Shown: positions 1 through 11,058, numbered from the stretch's first letter. The stretch: DNA of 64,000 nt from Incurvaria masculella (GCA_946894095.1 OX335652.1:19739001-19803000); one strand, 5' to 3'. Notes: generated by a model not told the origin, from the sequence alone. Made by a program: numbers and translations.

Positions 1-999
1 AACTTTGCCTACTCCCCCGAGGAAACCGCCTGATGGTATGCATTTGGAAGGGCTAGAAGTTGATCACTGGTTGATTTGTGGCCTGGCTGTAGTTGAGCAT
101 TTCTTCTCTGGCTATTTTCCACCTGCCACTTTATCCCATAATATATGCGTCCGTTTACATTTTAGGCAAACTTTTTGGCACCCCTCGTATGCTGCTACAT
201 TGACACGCATCTCTTAAAGCACGTGATAAATGTTTATAAAATATATCTATAAATAACCGTTAAGTGTCCTCAGTTAATGCGCGAACAGTGTACAGATTCA
301 ATGCCCCTCAACATCTGCAGTTTTGGGACGTGTGCGCGGGATTATGAGAGCATCTACGATAATGGGTTTTGGTAGGATAACCGAAATACATCATATATCA
401 AGTGGTTTCCGAAGACTGTATATACTTACTTAATAACATAGAGATATAGCAACTTTAGTACCCTCTAGATAGAGCAACTAAAAAACACAACACGCAGATA
501 AATAGAAGCTAGTCAGCGTGTACTCAGCTAGATGGCGCTTAATCCTGCGGCATCAAAACTAAAGAAGTTTGCATCGCACTATCCAAATTAAAAACTATAT
601 GAGAGCAACTTTTCGATCGATTTCGAGTTATATATCGCCTTATATTATTCATTCACCTCAATTATTCAAAGCTCATTACAGAAGGTACAGTTTTTATTAT
701 GTACATATAATCGACCGTGATGTAAAGTTTTTTTTAAATCACGTTATAAGTACTAAAATTGTAATCGCCGGCGAAAACGAATTATTCTCTGCCCCACAGT
801 GGACGCACAGACACGGTAGCAACACAAAGGCAGTTTAGTGTTCACGCTATGCATCCTAAATGGCATTGTCCCGCTTTGAAATAGAGCACTTTGAATACTT
901 TACTTATGTATAGTTCCGTTGTTCTCGAGTCCCTGGCACCAGCCGCTGTAATATACGTTTACTTTGGTGTTTTTTTTTTGTAACGCGAATATTCTAGGC
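1..999. other. Unassigned AT-rich DNA
   Basis: No gene, tandem repeat or recognised element seen. Open frames are short and lack family motifs or compositional support. Confidence 0.5.
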
Positions 1000-1531
1000 T
1001 TAAGGTGGCCCAACCCGGCGGCGGGACTAACTCATTGGCGGGCACTGTACAAAACCGTGCTGTTGCGCTCTGGGACCTTCTTTGTTTCAAAGAAATAGAC
1101 AGGCTCCATGATGAGGAAGATGCAACATGTTCACAAAAAAGACAATGTGTTTGATTTGGTAAGATTTACGAAAATTTTAATTACAAAACGACTTATACCT
1201 AAAAGTAAGCCACGACCGCTGTAGTCAACAATCTAACAAAAACCAAATAGATTATGAATTTTGATTAAATAAGCTATGTCTGATTACTATTTTTTTTAAG
1301 ATGTTCTTACTTTATCATTACGTAATCCACCTCCAAAGTTATTGTTTAAAACTCGCGAAAAATGCGAACTTTCGGACCTTATAACTAAGAAACCAAACAC
1401 AATTTTACAATGCCAATGGTCATCAGACATCTAATTCGATCAAATAAAGCTATTTTGAGCAAAATTTGGGATCTCTGACAAGAAACACGGGCGTGATCTT
1501 CTTTTCCCGTTTGTATGGGGAGTTGAGCGGG
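1000..1531 (+). mobile_element. TTAA-flanked MITE, GGTGGCCC family, right end lost
   Basis: The left end reads TTAAGGTGGCCCAACCCGGC. The body matches complete copies at 13738-14266 and 51166-51715. Similarity stops at AGTTGAGCGGG, so the right inverted end and second TTAA are missing. No transposase frame. The TTAA target suggests mobilisation by a piggyBac-type transposase (inference). Confidence 0.8.
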
Positions 1532-1624
1532 AATCTTTTGTTTGCCAATTAAATGGTGTCATGAGATTTGTCAACCGCTTTGAATACTGCTGACTGACAC
1601 TTTCACTAAAGTCATGATATTACT

Positions 1625-2219
1625 CTAATAGTACGAGAGCGGACCGTCGTCAACCCTACGTCATCGAGTAACACCATGGGACCCATTTGTGGTTGTGCGG
1701 ATTAGAATAGGCTTCCTAAAAATACTAGGTTGCCTGACCCAAACCTGGAACGTTTTGTGCAGTAGGTAATATTAAATCACTTTTTTGGTAGAATTTAACG
1801 TCATCGAGTAACAACATGAGACCTAGCACAATCGGTAAAGGTCATCAAGAAAAGCTAAAAAAAAGTAGGTTGGCTCGTCCTACCCTGGCACGTTCTGAGG
1901 TTGGCCGGTTTTAAAATGTCGAAAAATAAAAAAAAATACGTCATCGAGTAACAAGATGACAATACCACCATTCGATAGTCCTATGAACATACTTCATAAA
2001 AAAATTAGGTTGGCTGCCCTCAGCCTGGCACGTTTCCTACGCGGCCATGTTGAACGTCGGATGCGCCCAGTTCTTATATTCATCAATTGTTAAATTAATA
2101 TAATATAACAGTTTTGTGATATGTCTATCTATAAACAGTGATGTTTTTATTGATCAGAACTCATCTTGAATAGGTTAAAAAAACCCAAAATGAAATATTT
2201 GTGATATAGGTATTGATTG
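1625..2219 (+). repeat. Left arm of the fold-back structure
   Basis: Reverse complement of 9350-9940 with scattered substitutions and a few small indels. Homology runs from CTAATAGTACGAGAG through the tandem units and an AT-rich inner part to GTGATATAGGTATTGATTG, then stops. Confidence 0.9.
1657..2076 (+). repeat. Three 140-bp tandem units in the left arm
   Basis: ACGTCATCGAGTAACA recurs with TCATCG at 1661, 1801 and 1941. A second block, AGGTTGSCT followed by CTGGMACGTT, recurs at 1727, 1867 and 2007. Both spacings are exactly 140 bp. Sequence between the blocks has diverged, so these are old units with two conserved islands. Confidence 0.88.
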
Positions 2220-2396
2220 ATTACGTGATATTAGGGCATTGTCGTATCTAATTATTAACTAAGTTTAACTCAAGTTAACTTTAGGTTATGATGCACATAG
2301 TTCCGCATACTTGAAGAGTAAAAACCGGAAGTTTCATATACATATGCTTTCGGAATCTACCGTATGGATCATACAACGTAGGGAATCGCAACTCCA

Positions 2397-3130
2397 GTCA
2401 GCCCATGCCTACGGCATTAGAGGCGCACGCTTTAAATTCTGCCACGGCCCTCGTTATTACAAAATTTTAATCAGATTGTATGTAAACATAACGTAATGAA
2501 GATTTTTTAATAGTCAAAATAAAATAAATCGCCACAAAACTTAAACCCATAAGTGAAGTATCTCAAAGTTACTATTCTTTAATTCACATGAATTTAGGGT
2601 AAATATTCTAGAGTATATTTCCATTCTTTAAACATTTCAATGTATATGTTTTCTATTAATATATACGCAACGTTGCCGGGTCTATACAAAAGTACATGTC
2701 CACATCGTCACTCACATATTAAGGAAGTTTAGTAAGCTTTGGCGTCACTCTCTTTTCTTTATTTACGTATCTCTTTTATTTTATCGTAACAAAGTTGCAA
2801 TGTATCCAAACCGAAGCGGAATTTTTAATTAACAGCTCTTAAGTCGTAGGTATAGTTTAAATAATACCTGAAAAGCTCTGTAAAAATATTTATGTATTAG
2901 TTATAGAAAACAAATACATTTATATGTTCAAAGGATGGAAATAACCATGAATATTTAACCTAAAGTCTTGTGAATTAAAAAATAGTAACTTTGTGGCGAT
3001 TTATTTTATTATGACTATTAAAATTCTTCATTACATTAGGTTTACATTCAATCAAATTTGAATTATGTAATGAGGAGCTCAGTCGCCGAATGTAAAGCGT
3101 GCGCCTCTAATGTCGTAGGCATGGGCTGAC
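2397..3130. repeat. Inverted repeat inside the fold-back structure
   Basis: 2397-2670 pairs with 2885-3130. Shared landmarks include GTCAGCCCATGCCTACG, AGAGGCGCACGCTTTA and AATAAATCGCCACAAA. The left arm has an extra 28 bp or so near 2541-2568. The loop is about 214 bp. It may be two inverted copies of one short element or a single fold-back element. Confidence 0.75.
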
Positions 3131-3414
3131 AGGGGTTGAAGAAAGGACCTTAAAGCGATGCACACTTCAGTGGCAACAAGAAAACTTTTAAAACCTGTGT
3201 ACGATTTAGTCCTTCTGATGAGTCTAGTGTTAGATCCAGAATTTATACTATTATTTTTGTCATGAACTACTATAGTGACCTGTAAACAAAGAGACAAATT
3301 ACAAAACCTTATTATTTTTACAGCAAAAAAAACGACATAATATTAAACCTTTAAATGCTACCACCTACAAAAAAATAAGAGTACAATGGTTTGAGAACAG
3401 TCAGTCAATCCGTC

Positions 3415-4915
3415 AGCGTGTTTGCGACCACTGCGGGACATACGCCTCTCCAATCCTTCTCCAGTCCTACCGGCCCTCGGTTACTCTAACGGTACGGACC
3501 CACTGCTTTCCCCGACGCACTTGATGCCGTCTTTCCACCTGGTGGGTGGTCTTCCCACACTCCGTTTGCCTATCCACGGCCGCCAGTGTAGGACACGGTT
3601 ACTCTAACGGTCGTCATCTCGTCGGCTGACGTGACCAGCCCACTCATAACTGGGAGGACGCACTGGTCATATGTTCGGGTCTTTAAATTTTGCGAAAGGT
3701 CAGACCTCAGAGCGAATTTAAGCTTTCCGAAGGCAGCCCAACCCAGTTGAATCCGTCGCTCAACCTCCAAAGACAGTCTTTGTATACCAAGCCGCAGGAT
3801 TTGACCGAGATAACAATTTGTCCTCCCGTCACACCCTCAGTCGCCATGACCTTGATTTTATCGCGGTTCATCTTCAGACCTACCTATCTTTCTACTACTT
3901 ATCTTTATAAAGGTCTTCCAGCATTGTTTGAAGCTGAACTCGGGAATTTGACAGAAGAACAATGTGATCGGCGAAGCGAAGATGACTGAGGAAAATATTA
4001 ATTAACGTTGATACCCATGTTGTCCCATTCAAGCGTCTTAAACACATATTCCGATGCGCTTTTGAAGAGCTTGGGTGAGATCACATCCCCCTGCCTAACG
4101 CCTTTAGCAAGAGGGATGGGTTGGGTATTTTAATGAAGCCTCACAGTCATCGTCGCGGACCAATACAGATTTCGGAGTACCTCGATGTAGCGGTGGTCGA
4201 TTCTACACCTCAGGAGGGAGTTTTCGACAGCCCATTTTTCAACTGAGTCGAACGCCTTCTCGTAAAGGACTAGAAAAGAAGTGGAAGGCTACAAAGAGCG
4301 GCTTGTTGTACTCCTCGCACTTCTGCACCACTTGTCTCACAGTAAATATGTGATCCATTGTGCCGTATCCTTCCCTGAACCCAGCTTGCTCACGAGGCTG
4401 GTACTGATCCAGCCTCTGTGTCAGCCAACTCGTGATGACTCATGAAAATACCTTGTATACGTGGCTTAGAAGTGAGATAGGTCGATAGTTCTTCAACTTC
4501 GCCTTATTTTTTTGAGAACTGCATTGCACAGTGTTTGCAGTTCCTGATGGTCTCCCGCCAGACTTTAGCAGTTCCATCGTTATCCCGTCCTCATCTGGAG
4601 CTTGTGTTATTTTAGTCCTTTCAAAACAGCCTTTATCTCATAGACACTAATCTCCGGCAGATCCTCGGTGTAGTATCTAGTGAGCGGGGCACGCCTATCA
4701 GAGTCGAGTGGTTTGCTTGGGCTCGGGGCATGCATTGCTGCGGAGTACAATTCGTCATAATTTTTTACCACCGCCTCAAGTATATCCGTCTTTATTGCAG
4801 TGACAACCCCATCCGCTCGCTCGAGTTTTGAAATTTAGTTAGCGCCGGTAGAGAAGGCACGGGAAAACACTTTACTGTCTCGATTTTCCTCTATAACGCG
4901 CTCAACCAACTTCAT
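3415..4915 (-). pseudogene. RTE-clade LINE reverse transcriptase fragment
   Basis: On the minus strand, frame pieces match RTE endonuclease/reverse transcriptase proteins of Lepidoptera. They include a YRPISLLSHVYKVF-like finger segment, a QPREQAGFREGYGTMDH segment, and the C-terminal RIQLGWAAFGKLKFALRSDL and TYDQCVLPVM segments. Frames are broken by stops and indels and the endonuclease part is absent. The unit is the inverted counterpart of 4921-7265; for example, 4079-4264 is the reverse complement of about 5060-5240. It would have encoded the enzyme for target-primed reverse transcription; this copy is dead. Confidence 0.8.
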
Positions 4916-4920
4916 GTTCC

Positions 4921-5242
4921 CTTGGCGAATATCGCTACGGGATATGGTGTGTAACGAGGCAATCCGCCGACGTACCAAAGTAGTCGATATTGGACACCGG
5001 GTGGCTAAGCTAGCTAGAAGGAGGAGTAGCCGCTCTTTGTAGCCTTCGTGGAATACGAGAAGGCGTTCGACTCAGTTGAAAAATGGGCCGTCGAAAACTT
5101 CCTCCTGAGGTGCAGAATCGACCACCGCTACATCGAGGTACTCCGAAATCTGTATCGGTCCGCGACGATGACTGTGAGGCTCCATTAAAATACCCAACCC
5201 ATCCCTCTTGGTAAAGGCGTTAGGCAGGGGGATGTGATCTCA
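4921..5242 (+). pseudogene. RTE LINE fragment, plus copy, first part
   Basis: 4921-5010 encodes the C-terminal SLRDMV-EAIRRRTKVVDIGHR segment. It is followed out of order by the catalytic-domain segment VEYEKAFDSVEKWAVENFLL at about 5065-5125, then RCRIDHRYIEVLRNLYRSA. Normal RTE order is the reverse, so this copy is rearranged at its junction with the minus copy. A younger LINE interrupts it after TCTCA at 5238-5242. Confidence 0.75.
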
Positions 5243-6375
5243 AATCAAATAAAATCAAAAATATCAAATCGAAATATTTAATTCGCAGTGATTACATTAC
5301 AATATTAAGAATTTGCATAACAGATTATAATATTGATACCGATCATGTGAATTCGTCGTTTTACACAATAATATTAAAATAACTTAAATCGTAGAAAGTT
5401 TGGTCAAGCAACCATGTACCTAACTTCTTTTTAAATCTTATGTTAGTTTCTTCTCGCAAGTCTCTTGGTAGCTTATTATACATATTAATACTATTGAAGT
5501 GGACCCCCTTCTCAAATTTTGATGTTAAGTGTGCAGCTGGCTGGATCACATTTTTATTTCTCGTCGAATATCCGTGTTTAAAATTATTATATGATTCCGG
5601 ATAATTTCTCACATAAAAAATAGTTCTTTGTACGTACACATCGTACATAGTATGCAATTTTAGGTTTTTAAACAAAGGCGTGCAAACAAGTGCGTCCCAT
5701 TTAGAGTGTGTAATTATCCGAATTGCTTTCTTTTGTAGTCTAAATACTGAAACCGCTTCCCCTGAAGAACCCCAGAACTCAATGCCATAGGTCATGACAG
5801 AGTATAAATAACCGAAGTAGGCACTCTTCAGGGTATCCAAGTCACAGCATTTAGACAGGGTTCTGAGGCAATAACAAGCTTTTGTTAATTTATCACAAAC
5901 ATGTTGAATGTGTTTGTCCCATCGTAACTTTTGATCCAACGTGAAGCCTAAGAATATAGTAGATGTTGCAAACGTTATGACTTCACCGTTATATTCGATA
6001 AACATCTCATCATTCACTTCATGTTTAATATTTTTCATCTTAAAATGTACACAGTGTGTTTTAGCACTATTTAACATTAACCCATTTGCTGCGAACCATT
6101 TACCCAACTCCTCAATTATTTTTGTTGTTTTTGTAAGGAGTGTTTCAATACTTTTATCAGTAACAATTACATTTGCGTCGTCAGCGTAAATTACTATGGT
6201 TTTCGCGAGAAGTACTAGCATAGTGTCTTTTGCAATGTCATTAATAAAAATAATAAACAGCAATGGTGCCATGATTGAGCCTTGAGGTACTGCGTAATCG
6301 GTTTCAAATAATCGTGATACAGAGTTATCGATAATTCCATTTGGTCTGTTTTTATATCTTATATTTACGTTACTT
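5243..6375 (-). mobile_element. 5'-truncated non-LTR retrotransposon inserted into RTE copy
   Basis: A minus-strand LINE insertion flanked by TCTCA at 5238-5242 and 6376-6380. The inverted RTE copy near 4076-4082 lacks it and supplies an empty-site reference. The 3' end has a (TGATTTT)-like tail, seen on the plus strand as AATCAAATAAAATC, as in LINEs ending in short tandem repeats. Extra bases after the right TCTCA (CCCACATTTTCTA) show a slightly untidy junction. Confidence 0.75.
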
Positions 6376-6376
6376 T
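5361..6376 (-). pseudogene. Reverse transcriptase C-terminal part of a Jockey/CR1-like LINE
   Basis: The open frame enters from an upstream stop near 6376 without its own start. It carries RYKNRPN, the PQGS motif followed by LLFIIFINDI, and the catalytic YADD (residues about 29-32 counted from the Met at 6272), then the thumb and C-terminal region (LGFTLDQKLRWDKHI). It stops at 5361. PQGS and YADD are hallmarks of LINE reverse transcriptases; the fingers, endonuclease and ORF1 are missing. The frame is intact for over 330 codons, so this is younger than the surrounding debris. Exact clade uncertain. Confidence 0.85.
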
Positions 6377-6380
6377 CTCA

Positions 6381-7265
6381 CCCACATTTTCTAACCCAAG
6401 CTCTTCACAAACGCATCGGAATATGTGTTCAAGACGCTTGAATGGGAAAACATGGGTATCAACGTTAGTGAATATTTTCCTCAGTCATCTTCGCTACGCC
6501 GATCACATTGTTCTTCTGTAAAGTTCCCGAGTTCAGCTTTAAACCATGCTGGAAGACCTTTATAAAGCATCGATAAAGGTAGGTCTGAAGATGAACCGGG
6601 ATAAAACCATGGTCATGGCGACTGAGGGTATGACGGGAGGACAAATCGTTATCGACGTAGAAGTGATCGAACAGGTTGAAGAGTACGTATATCTCGGTCA
6701 AATCCTGCGGCTTCGTATACAAGGACTGTCTTTGGAGGTTGAGCGACGGATTCAACTGAGTTGGGCTGCCTTCGGAAAGCTTAAATTCGCTCTAAGGTCT
6801 GACCTTCCGTAGAAATTTAAAGACCCGAACATATGACCAGTGCGTCCTCCCGGTTATGACATGACGTACGGGTGTGAAACGTGGACTCTGACGGTCGCCG
6901 TTGTCCAAAGGTTAAAAGTTGCCCAGCGAGCAATGGAGCGAGCCATGCTGGGAATATCGCTACGGGATATGGTACGTAAAGAGGCAATCCGCCGACGTAC
7001 CAAAGTAGTCGATATTGGACACCGCGTGGCTAAGCCCAAATAGCAGTGGGCTGGTCACGTCAGCCGAAGAGACGACGACCGTTGGAGTTACCGTGTCCTA
7101 CACTGGCGGCCGTGAACAGGCAAACGGAGTGTGGGAAGACCACTCGCCAGGTGGGAAGATGAGACAAGTGCGTCGGCGGAAAGCAGTGGTTCCGTACCGC
7201 TGAGGGCCGGGAGGACTGGACAAGGATTGGAGAGGCGTATGTCCAGCAGTGAACGCAAACACGCT
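6381..7265 (+). pseudogene. RTE LINE fragment, plus copy, C-terminal part
   Basis: Continues the RTE copy after the LINE insertion. Frame pieces include MLEDLYKASIKVGLKMNRDK, then EYVYLGQIL, RIQLSWAAFGKLKFALRSDL, MTYGCETWTL, AQRAMERAMLGISLRD and EAIRRRTKVVDIGHRVAK. This is the order of the RTE thumb and C-terminal domain. Frameshifts occur near 6815 and 7040. The 3' end (AACGCAAACACGCTGACTG) matches the start of the inverted copy at about 3415. Confidence 0.85.
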
Positions 7266-8130
7266 GACTGTCTGACCGACATTGCGAAAATTGTACCCAT
7301 GTTCTCGAACCACAGGGTCCATTTCAGTGAAGATATGGTCCTTGTCACACAACCGCTGTGCTCTGAGTCTCAATGCTCTTGCGACCGATTCCAAATGCCA
7401 AATGTAGACAACGATTTGTGTGTGTCGGCTTGCGGTACACTGTGTGGCTTAGGATTCCATCCAATCGTCGAGCAACAAGTACTTCCAAGAACGCCAAAGT
7501 GCCTACCTTCTCACAATCTACTGTATATTTTAAATTTGTGTGAACCTAATTAAGATGAGAGATGAAAACGTCGAGTGATTGGCGACCATGTGACCAGATT
7601 GAAATCACGTCATCCACGTACCGTACTCGAAACATTGACTTAAGAGGTGAAGTTTGCAATGTGCGGTGTTCCAGCGGTTCCATGAAAAGGTTTGCCACCA
7701 CTGGTGTCACTGGTGATCCCATTGGCTACACCTTCTCGCTGGATGTAGTATTGTCCTTGCCACAGAAAGTATGTCGTAGTGAGACAATATGGCAGGAGCT
7801 TGACGCACTCAGTGTCGATGTCGTTGCTGATGACTAAGTTTCTGATGATGTCAAGGGACTCTTGGACTGGTACGTGTGGAAACAGCGACTCGACGTCAAA
7901 GCTCACTAATAGATCCATGCATGCCAACTTCACTGTAGACAACAATTCCACAAAATGTGCCGAATCTTTAACGTAGGACGACGTCTTGCCAGACAGGGGT
8001 TGAAATATTGAGGCGACATGTTTAGCGAGGAGGTAGGTAGGAGCATTTATCTGGCTGACTATTGGTCTAAGGGGGTTCCCGTCTTTGTGAATTTTAGGAA
8101 GACCGTAGAAGCGCTATCACCGCATTTCCG
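7266..8130 (-). pseudogene. Penelope-like retroelement reverse transcriptase fragment
   Basis: Minus-strand frame pieces carry Penelope-clade motifs in order: FYGLPKIHKDGNPLRPIVS (about 8105-8050), FDVESLFPHVPVQES, a CLTTTYFLWQGQYY segment, GSPVTPVVANLFMEPLE, the catalytic YVDD followed by VISIW, and a C-terminal LAFLEVLVARR-LDGILSHTVYRKPTHTNR segment. A one-base frameshift sits near 7695, between GVA and GSPV. No GIY-YIG endonuclease frame seen. Ends are diffuse where it meets RTE sequence. Confidence 0.85.
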
Positions 8131-8299
8131 CTGCCACCTCGACCCACACCTATGACTTACGACCACGGCGAGCCTAGTTGTCAGTCGTCTGCTGCGTATG
8201 AACGTGGCGGACAACCTCCTTGACAACGGGCTGAACGATCAGCTCGATACGTCGGCGAATGTCTCCTCCCGCCGCGTGAAAAGCCATATTAATTTTCAA

Positions 8300-9320
8300 A
8301 TATATTTAACGACCACGGTAACCCCAAAAGTATCACAAGTAAGGTTATTTCTTTAGTTATAGCTGAAGATAGATCATTTGCTGTATTTAATACATCACAA
8401 TTCACATTACGTATTTGGGCCCCAGTGCATTAAACTCGTTTTACTGTCATTTAAAAGTAGGTTATTGGCTTCACACCATAATTTAAGTGAGTTCATAGCT
8501 TGTATAAAGGACTCCCGTAGTTCTGATATACGATTTTTTGAAATTGATGATTGTCATCCGCAAATAAAATCATATCATTATCTGTTGCGATGCAGCTTGA
8601 AATATCATTTATAACAACATATAAAACCACGGTCTTAGAACTAAACCCTGCGGTATACCCATAGTGATTGATTCTACATCAGACTTAGTACCGTTTACTT
8701 CACAATTTTGTTGTCTATTTAATATATATAATTTACAAATACCTCATTTATTTTCCCTAACACCATAAGTGTTCTAGTTTTCCTGGAAGTATTTTGTGAT
8801 CTACACAGTCAAAAGCTTTTGATACATCACAGAAAATGCCGTAGGTGCTCATAGATTTAACTAGAGAAGTTAAAATAGATATTAACATCAAGGCAATGGC
8901 ATCTCCTGTTGACCTACACTTACGAAATCCGAATTAATTATAATTAATAACACTGTGAATGTAAGGACACAGGCCGATAATTTTCAACATCATTATGAGA
9001 TCCCTTTTTAAGCAATGGTATTACCCTAGTAATTTTTAATAAGTCTGGAAATGTGCCATCTTAAATACAATTCTAAGAGGTTCTATAATTATGCCCCATA
9101 TGGACTTTAACAGATTAGTAGATATGTTCCATAAACCTTGCGGTCCTTTGGACTTAAGGTCTCTGTTACTTTTTGAATCTCAGAACAGCTAACAGATTCA
9201 AAAGTGACAGACTTCTTATTGCGTGGTAAAAATATTTTGAGTTGCTCTAATGCGAGATTTACAATTTATTGGATGTATTTAGTTGTATCTTGCGCGACAG
9301 AAGAAAAATATTTGTTGAAA
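8300..9320 (-). pseudogene. Decayed LINE reverse transcriptase
   Basis: Minus-strand pieces include FPDLLKITRVIPLLKKGS, NYRPVSL, a KAFDCVDHKIL-like segment, GIPQGLVLRP (PQGS region) and LFADD, in the order of a LINE reverse transcriptase palm domain. Several frameshifts and stops. Probably a Jockey/CR1-like relative of the LINE at 5243-6375 but not the same copy. Confidence 0.75.
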
Positions 9321-9349
9321 TGAATTTTTTTGCAACCATTGCACCCAAA

Positions 9350-9940
9350 CAATCAATATATCACAAATATTTCATTTTGTTTTTTTTTACCTATCCAAGG
9401 TGAGTTCAGATCAATAAAAACATCACCGGTTTATAGATACACATATCACAAAACTGTTATATTATATTAATTTAACAATTGATGAATATAAGAACTGGGC
9501 GCATCCGACGTTCAACATGGCCGCGTAGGAAACGTGCCAGGCTGAGGGCAGCCAACCTAATTTTTTTATGAAGTATGTTCATAGGACTATTGAATGGTGG
9601 TATTGTCATCTTGTTACTCGATGACGTATTTTTTTTTATTTTTCGACATTTTAAAACCGGCCAACCTCAGAACGTGCCAGGGTAGGACGAGCCAACCTAC
9701 TTTTTTTTAGCTTTTCTTGATGACCTTTACCGATTGTGCTAGGTCTCATGTTGTTACTCGATGACGTTAAATTCTACCAAAAAAGTGATTTAATATTACC
9801 TACTGCACAAAACGTTCCAGGTTTGGGTCAGGCAACCTAGTATTTTTAGGAAGCCTATTCTAATCCGCACAACCACAAATGGGTCCCATGTTGTTACTCG
9901 ATGACGTAGGGTTTACTACGGTCCGCTCTCGTACTATAAG
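9350..9940 (-). repeat. Right arm of the fold-back structure
   Basis: Inverted copy of 1625-2219. The 140-bp units show as GTTACTCGATGACG with ATGACG at 9621, 9761 and 9901. The outer end reads GGTCCGCTCTCGTACTATAAG. Differences from the left arm are scattered, so both arms have aged independently. Confidence 0.9.
9489..9908 (-). repeat. Three 140-bp tandem units in the right arm
   Basis: TTGTTACTCG at 9611, 9751 and 9891 gives exact 140-bp spacing, mirroring the left arm. Unit count and phase are identical in both arms, so triplication predates arm duplication or is maintained by exchange. Confidence 0.88.
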
Positions 9941-9998
9941 ATATCACATGGGAACTCGGTGCCATGCTAGGACCTTTCGGGCAGGGTTAACCCAAGTT
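9941..9998 (-). repeat. Short SINE body fragment at the right flank
   Basis: CACATGGGAACTCGGTGCCATGCTAGGACC resembles the SINE body seen intact at 39178-39573. Too short to orient securely. Confidence 0.4.
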
Positions 9999-10214
9999 TA
10001 AATATATGGCGCATGCGGGTTTAGAGAGAGACCTTCATACGCCGCCGCCGACGCTGTTCGCTCGCAGTCTTAATACTTGGGAGCACTATGAAAAAGCTTC
10101 TGGTCCAAACTGTGGCATTCTTAGTGCTCTACATAAATCAAATTCAGATTTAGAATAAAGTGCTAACCCTTCGTACCGACTATGATCTCCGTTATTGTAT
10201 TGTATTGTTGATAA

Positions 10215-10345
10215 GTCATCCATTGACAGTAGACTGCACTCGGATTTGTCCTATTTTAACATTAGCCAGTTCAGCAAAACAAAACACAGCGAAGAAGTAC
10301 TGGCAAGAAACGGTATTTTTTTTATTCAACATCCGCAGCAGTAAG
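10215..10345 (+). repeat. Dispersed repeat shared with 38900-39015
   Basis: ACTGCACTCGGATTTGTC, AACCAGTTCAGCA-type sequence and GCGAAGAAG-ACTGGCAAGAAAC are shared in the same order and orientation with 38900-39015. Class unknown. Confidence 0.65.
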
Positions 10346-10599
10346 TCAGTCATAAAGTAAGAACAAGATTCCTTTTTGAGATTCTGACCAATAGCGAGAG
10401 ACAAATAACACTTAACTACATACAATTCGGGTGTAGAGATATAAGAGCATTACACTCGGCTACAGGCTACTTACATGGTTGGTATAGTAAATTCAGAATC
10501 GTAATGCCGGGGCTAATTCGTTGAAAAGATCTTTTAACTGCCAAAATGGGCAGCTGATTAAAAATAATTTGAATCGGTAAACAATTTCATATATTTTTG

Positions 10600-10951
10600 T
10601 ATGCAACCTGACATGGATGGCTAATACCAAACAACTACCGTTATGATATTAGACCAATACGCCACATTCCCGAAGGTATTCGGTGCCATGCCAGGACCTT
10701 TCTTGTATAAGCACGGCTACACTGAACTGGATGGAAAAAAATGTTTTTTCTCATTGCCGTCAAACCCTACCACCTAGTAGGAGAAGAGGACCTACAGTTT
10801 TACATGGATTCCGAGCAGCTCGCATCCGTGACGAAATGAACTTATCAAAATCAGAAAGAGAAATAAATTGGTGCATGATCGGGGCCAGGATTTGAATCCA
10901 GACCTCTGGTATGCTAGGCGAGTCCCCGTGCCAATAGGCTACGCGCCGCTC
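10600..10951 (-). mobile_element. tRNA-headed SINE, near full length
   Basis: From the tail (ATGCAACCTGACATGGATGG) on the left to the tRNA-like head (reverse complement GAGCGGCGCGTAGCC) on the right. The head retains A-box- and B-box-like segments. Transcription by RNA polymerase III is a family property; activity of this copy is not inferred. Confidence 0.8.
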
Positions 10952-11058
10952 AGTTACATAAATAGACGAGATACGGGGAAACATTTCTTTGATATATTCT
11001 AATGAAAAATTGCTTTAGTTTTCCTACTTAGTAACAGTGGACACAGGCTATTGTATAT

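Larger units (their letters stand above)
1625..9940. mobile_element. 8.3-kb fold-back structure with about 595-bp inverted arms
   Basis: 1625-2219 and 9350-9940 are near-identical inverted copies. They start TAGTACGAGAGCGGACC from the left and end as its complement on the right. The arms carry three 140-bp units each, the architecture of Foldback/Galileo-type elements. The interior holds only retroelement debris; no transposase, DNA polymerase B or capsid-like frame is visible. It may be one large element colonised by retroelements, or two shorter elements in opposite orientation. No clear target-site duplication found. Confidence 0.7.

Noticed and set aside
1657..2076. CRISPR-like array, from regular repeat spacing
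   Set aside because: Only three units, 140-bp period, spacers are diverged copies of each other, eukaryotic context and no cas genes.
1625..9940. Polinton/Maverick or other giant virus-like element, from the long inverted ends
   Set aside because: No protein-primed DNA polymerase B, retroviral-type integrase, packaging ATPase or capsid frame in the interior; only LINE, Penelope and RTE pieces are visible.
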